From: CAYMOV01 sp964392085
Lineage (GTDB): Bacteria; Oederibacteriota; Muellerivitia; Muellerivitales; Muellerivitaceae
DNA: 5,897 nucleotides
Direction of reading: 5' to 3'
NCBI GenBank assembly: GCA_964392085.1
Contig: CAYMOV010000148.1
Span: 1 to 5,897, forward strand
This document shows positions 3,762-5,897 of this stretch, piece by piece (the stretch's first letter is position 1; every line of letters begins with the position of its first letter). The translations under genes were made by a program, and so were the position numbers. Under the pieces are notes generated by a model, which did not search any database, was not told where the DNA came from, and was given only the letters and a program-made list of their open reading frames with translations.

Positions 3762-5897
3762 ATGAAAAAACGCGCAAGACCCCAGAAATCGTCCGCCGGA
3801 CCCCAACGCCGCGGGGCTGTTCCGAAGGCCAAGGTCCCCATCCAGGCCGCCTCCACGGCCCCGCCGTCCGGTTCCGTCCGGGCGGGTTGGGTCATCCTCG
3901 TGGGTTGGGCCCTCTCCGCCTGGGGCCTCCTCAGCTTCGAGCCGTACGTCTCGGACCTGTTGGTCCCCACGCGCCTTTCGGCGGGTCCCGTGGCCGCGCC
4001 CTGGATCGTCCTGGTGGGGTTCGCGCTCCTGACGGCGGGATACCTCCGGGCGCCGGGGGAAAAAGCGGAGGAGGACCTTTCCCGGTCCGAGGCCCGCGTG
4101 TTCCTCGCGCTCATCCTGGGCCTGGCGGCCGCCCTCCGGTTCTCAAGCCTCGGGGTGGACGGCCACATTTGGCGCGAGGTGGCCGAAAGCCAGGCGCTCA
4201 GCCGCAACGCGGGGGAATTGGGCGATTGGTATTTCCTCTACCCTGGGGTCCAAAGCCCGATCTTCCATGATTGGGCCGCCCTGTGGTTCAAGTGGTTCCC
4301 CAACGCGCCGGCGCTCCTGATGCAGAGGGTCCCGGCGGCCGTCTTCGACCTGGTCACCGTCTGGATCCTCTACCTGTTGGGCCGCGAGGGGGCCAACCGC
4401 CGGACGGGCCTGTTCCTGGCGCTCCTGGGGGCCCTTTCCCAACCCATGGTGAGGGAGGTCCTGCGGGGTTTGCAGGTGGTCACGGTCTTCCAGGGGTCCG
4501 CCCTGATGCTCTTGACGACCCTGAGGTTCTGGAACAAGGGCAGCCTGGGCCGGGCGCTTCTTTGGGCCGGGGCCCTCACGTACGGCCTTTACGCCTACTC
4601 GCCCTGCCGGCCCCTGTTGCCGGCGTTCCTGATCCTCGGGCTGGGGGCCTGGGCCTTCCGGGGGAAATCCAAGTTGGGCTGGGGCTTGGCCCTTTCGCTC
4701 ACGGCTTTCTGGACCTTACTCTTCCTTCACTTCAACCGCTTGTTTCCTTTCCCCTGGGAAATGTCCTTCCAACAAACCGCCTGGCTGGTGCCCGTGATCC
4801 TGGGGGCCCTCGCCCTGGTCACGGCCTACCAACTTTGGCCCCCGGCCAACGCGGCCCAAGGCTCGCTGTTCCACGGGGTCTTGGCGGTGCTGGTCTTCCT
4901 GGGCCTGGGGTTGCCGCTCATGACGGACCCGGGTTTTGGGCAGAGGGTTTCCGGCATGTCGCCCCTCCAGGCGGGCCTGGCGTCATCCAGCGCCGCGACG
5001 ATGGTGGGCGACGCTTTCCGGAAGTGCCTCTCGATCCTTTTCGCCGCCCGGGGGGATTTCAGCGAACCCATCCTGGGGTATTTCGGCGGCCTGCTCTTTT
5101 TGGGCGGGTATTCGGCCGGGGTGGCCCGGTGGGTCCGGCGGCCGGCGCAACGGGCCTTCCTCCTGTTATTGGCGGTCTCCGCCTTGGCGGGGTTGTCCGG
5201 TTATTTCCTGTCCGACCACGCCCATGACGCCCGTTTGATGGGGGCCGTGGTGCCGTTCCTTTGCCTGGGGGCCCTGTCGCTGGAGGACCTTTGGATCGCC
5301 CTGCCGATCCGGAAATCCCCTGGGACCCTGGCCGCTTTGGGGTTCGTGGCGGTCCTGTCGGTTTGGTCGGCGGCCTCCACCCGTGATGCGCTTTTCCGGC
5401 AATGGGCCGGGGTGGACACGCTTGAATCGTTGGTGGCCAAGGGGATCCGTTCCGAACCGGACGCCTCCAGGGTCTACGCCGCCCCGTTCCCGCCATCCTT
5501 GACGCCCATCTCCCTCGACCTCCTGCTCGGACAGACGACGGCCCACCTGATGGGGGATTTCAACATGGTTTGGCGCCCCGCGGGGACCCCGGACCCGGAC
5601 CTGGTGGTTTACGTGGCGGCCGGGGACTCCACCCACGTGAACCGGCTGAAGGCGGATTATCCCGACGCGGCCTGGACGCCCATCCGACAGAAGGAACATT
5701 CCGCCGACTCCCCGCCGGACCTCTTTCGGGTGCTGGTCCCCGGGCCCGACTTGGCTGGGCCCAACAGCCAGCGGCTGTTCCACCCCTCCGACATCCCCTT
5801 CCGGTCCTGGCACCGGACCGTCCGCAACGGCCCCTTCGGCCTCACCCGGGGGTTGGTCCAGGCCGAGGACTACACCATGCGCCTGGCCGACCGGACG
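3762..5897 (+). CDS. GT-C family membrane glycosyltransferase, PMT/ArnT-like (3' partial)
   Basis: The frame from ATG 3762 stays open for 712 codons to the window end and has no stop. An in-frame TAA at 3750-3752, inside the TATAAT, excludes an earlier start. The protein begins with a basic, Pro/Ala-rich cytoplasmic stretch (MKKRARPQKSS..., 1-40), followed by about 12-14 membrane segments near 42-60, 80-94, 111-126, 189-207, 215-228, 264-281, 284-299, 306-322, 339-358, 369-386, 437-453, 464-483, 491-507 and 522-537. A long soluble part, probably extracytoplasmic, follows from about 545 onward. Enzymes of this kind move a sugar from a polyprenyl-phosphate donor to a protein or lipid outside the cytoplasm. 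Family marks are the large first loop (127-188) with FLYPGVQSPIF (158-168), QRVPAAVFDLV (188-198), LYLLGREG (203-210), the GLYAYSPCRPLLP region (275-287), and HAHDARLMGAVVPFL (486-500). The usual Asp-Glu of the first loop reads Arg138-Glu139 here. Donor and acceptor are unknown. Confidence 0.88.
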   Translation, partial: MKKRARPQKSSAGPQRRGAVPKAKVPIQAASTAPPSGSVRAGWVILVGWALSAWGLLSFEPYVSDLLVPTRLSAGPVAAPWIVLVGFALLTAGYLRAPGEKAEEDLSRSEARVFLALILGLAAALRFSSLGVDGHIWREVAESQALSRNAGELGDWYFLYPGVQSPIFHDWAALWFKWFPNAPALLMQRVPAAVFDLVTVWILYLLGREGANRRTGLFLALLGALSQPMVREVLRGLQVVTVFQGSALMLLTTLRFWNKGSLGRALLWAGALTYGLYAYSPCRPLLPAFLILGLGAWAFRGKSKLGWGLALSLTAFWTLLFLHFNRLFPFPWEMSFQQTAWLVPVILGALALVTAYQLWPPANAAQGSLFHGVLAVLVFLGLGLPLMTDPGFGQRVSGMSPLQAGLASSSAATMVGDAFRKCLSILFAARGDFSEPILGYFGGLLFLGGYSAGVARWVRRPAQRAFLLLLAVSALAGLSGYFLSDHAHDARLMGAVVPFLCLGALSLEDLWIALPIRKSPGTLAALGFVAVLSVWSAASTRDALFRQWAGVDTLESLVAKGIRSEPDASRVYAAPFPPSLTPISLDLLLGQTTAHLMGDFNMVWRPAGTPDPDLVVYVAAGDSTHVNRLKADYPDAAWTPIRQKEHSADSPPDLFRVLVPGPDLAGPNSQRLFHPSDIPFRSWHRTVRNGPFGLTRGLVQAEDYTMRLADRT

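Noticed and set aside
3386..4207. A 273-codon minus-strand frame across the divergent promoter gap
   Set aside because: It overlaps the small conserved gene and the glycosyltransferase in other frames, covers the promoter box, and its product is Arg/Ser/Pro-rich nonsense.
4271..5813. Frames at 4271-5227 (plus) and 5166-5813 (minus)
   Set aside because: Both lie over the glycosyltransferase frame, which alone gives a coherent membrane protein. Their products are Gly/Pro/Arg-rich.
1..5897. A new defence system, mobile element, CRISPR array, or tRNA/rRNA gene
   Set aside because: I looked for regular repeats, transposase or nuclease motifs, terminal inverted repeats and RNA-gene patterns, and saw none by eye. 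The genes are ordinary enzymes in mixed orientation.

Overview
This is a GC-rich bacterial window with strongly G/C-ending codons. It most likely comes from a draft or metagenome-derived assembly, because a run of exactly 100 N (1197-1296) marks a scaffold gap. The genes suggest a bacterium that secretes proteins by the Sec pathway and has membrane glycosyltransferases. No gene here fixes the phylum, and I do not name one.

Layout, left to right. (1) 3-506, plus: the end of an unrecognised protein with a Pro/Ala-rich tail, followed by a strong intrinsic terminator with a UUCG loop (520-552). (2) 604-1826, minus: two genes broken by the gap, read right to left. They are an aldo/keto reductase of the YakC/AKR13 type (C-terminus lost in the gap) and a TehB-like SAM-dependent methyltransferase (first residues lost in the gap). 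A plausible promoter for the pair lies at 1855-1884. (3) 2002-3342, plus: a secreted AcpA-type acid phosphatase/phosphoesterase, divergent from the reductase. (4) 3339-3707, minus: a small conserved cytoplasmic protein of unknown function. It converges on the phosphatase so tightly that both stop codons lie within one TTAA. (5) 3762-5897, plus, running off the window: a large multi-pass GT-C (PMT/ArnT-like) glycosyltransferase, divergent from gene 4 across only 54 bp. All six plus-strand or minus-strand alternatives in this last stretch are shadows; the 712-codon open frame with no stop is the real gene.

The genes do not form an evident pathway. They look like housekeeping or accessory singletons in alternating orientation: detoxification/redox (reductase, methyltransferase), phosphate scavenging (phosphatase) and envelope glycosylation (glycosyltransferase). 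I see no phage, transposon, CRISPR, tRNA or rRNA, and no convincing new defence or metabolic system. The points most worth following are the apparently leaderless glycosyltransferase with a perfect TATAAT 8 bases before its ATG, the changed acidic motif in that enzyme, the underestimated assembly gap, and an orphan Shine-Dalgarno plus ATG after the first terminator.
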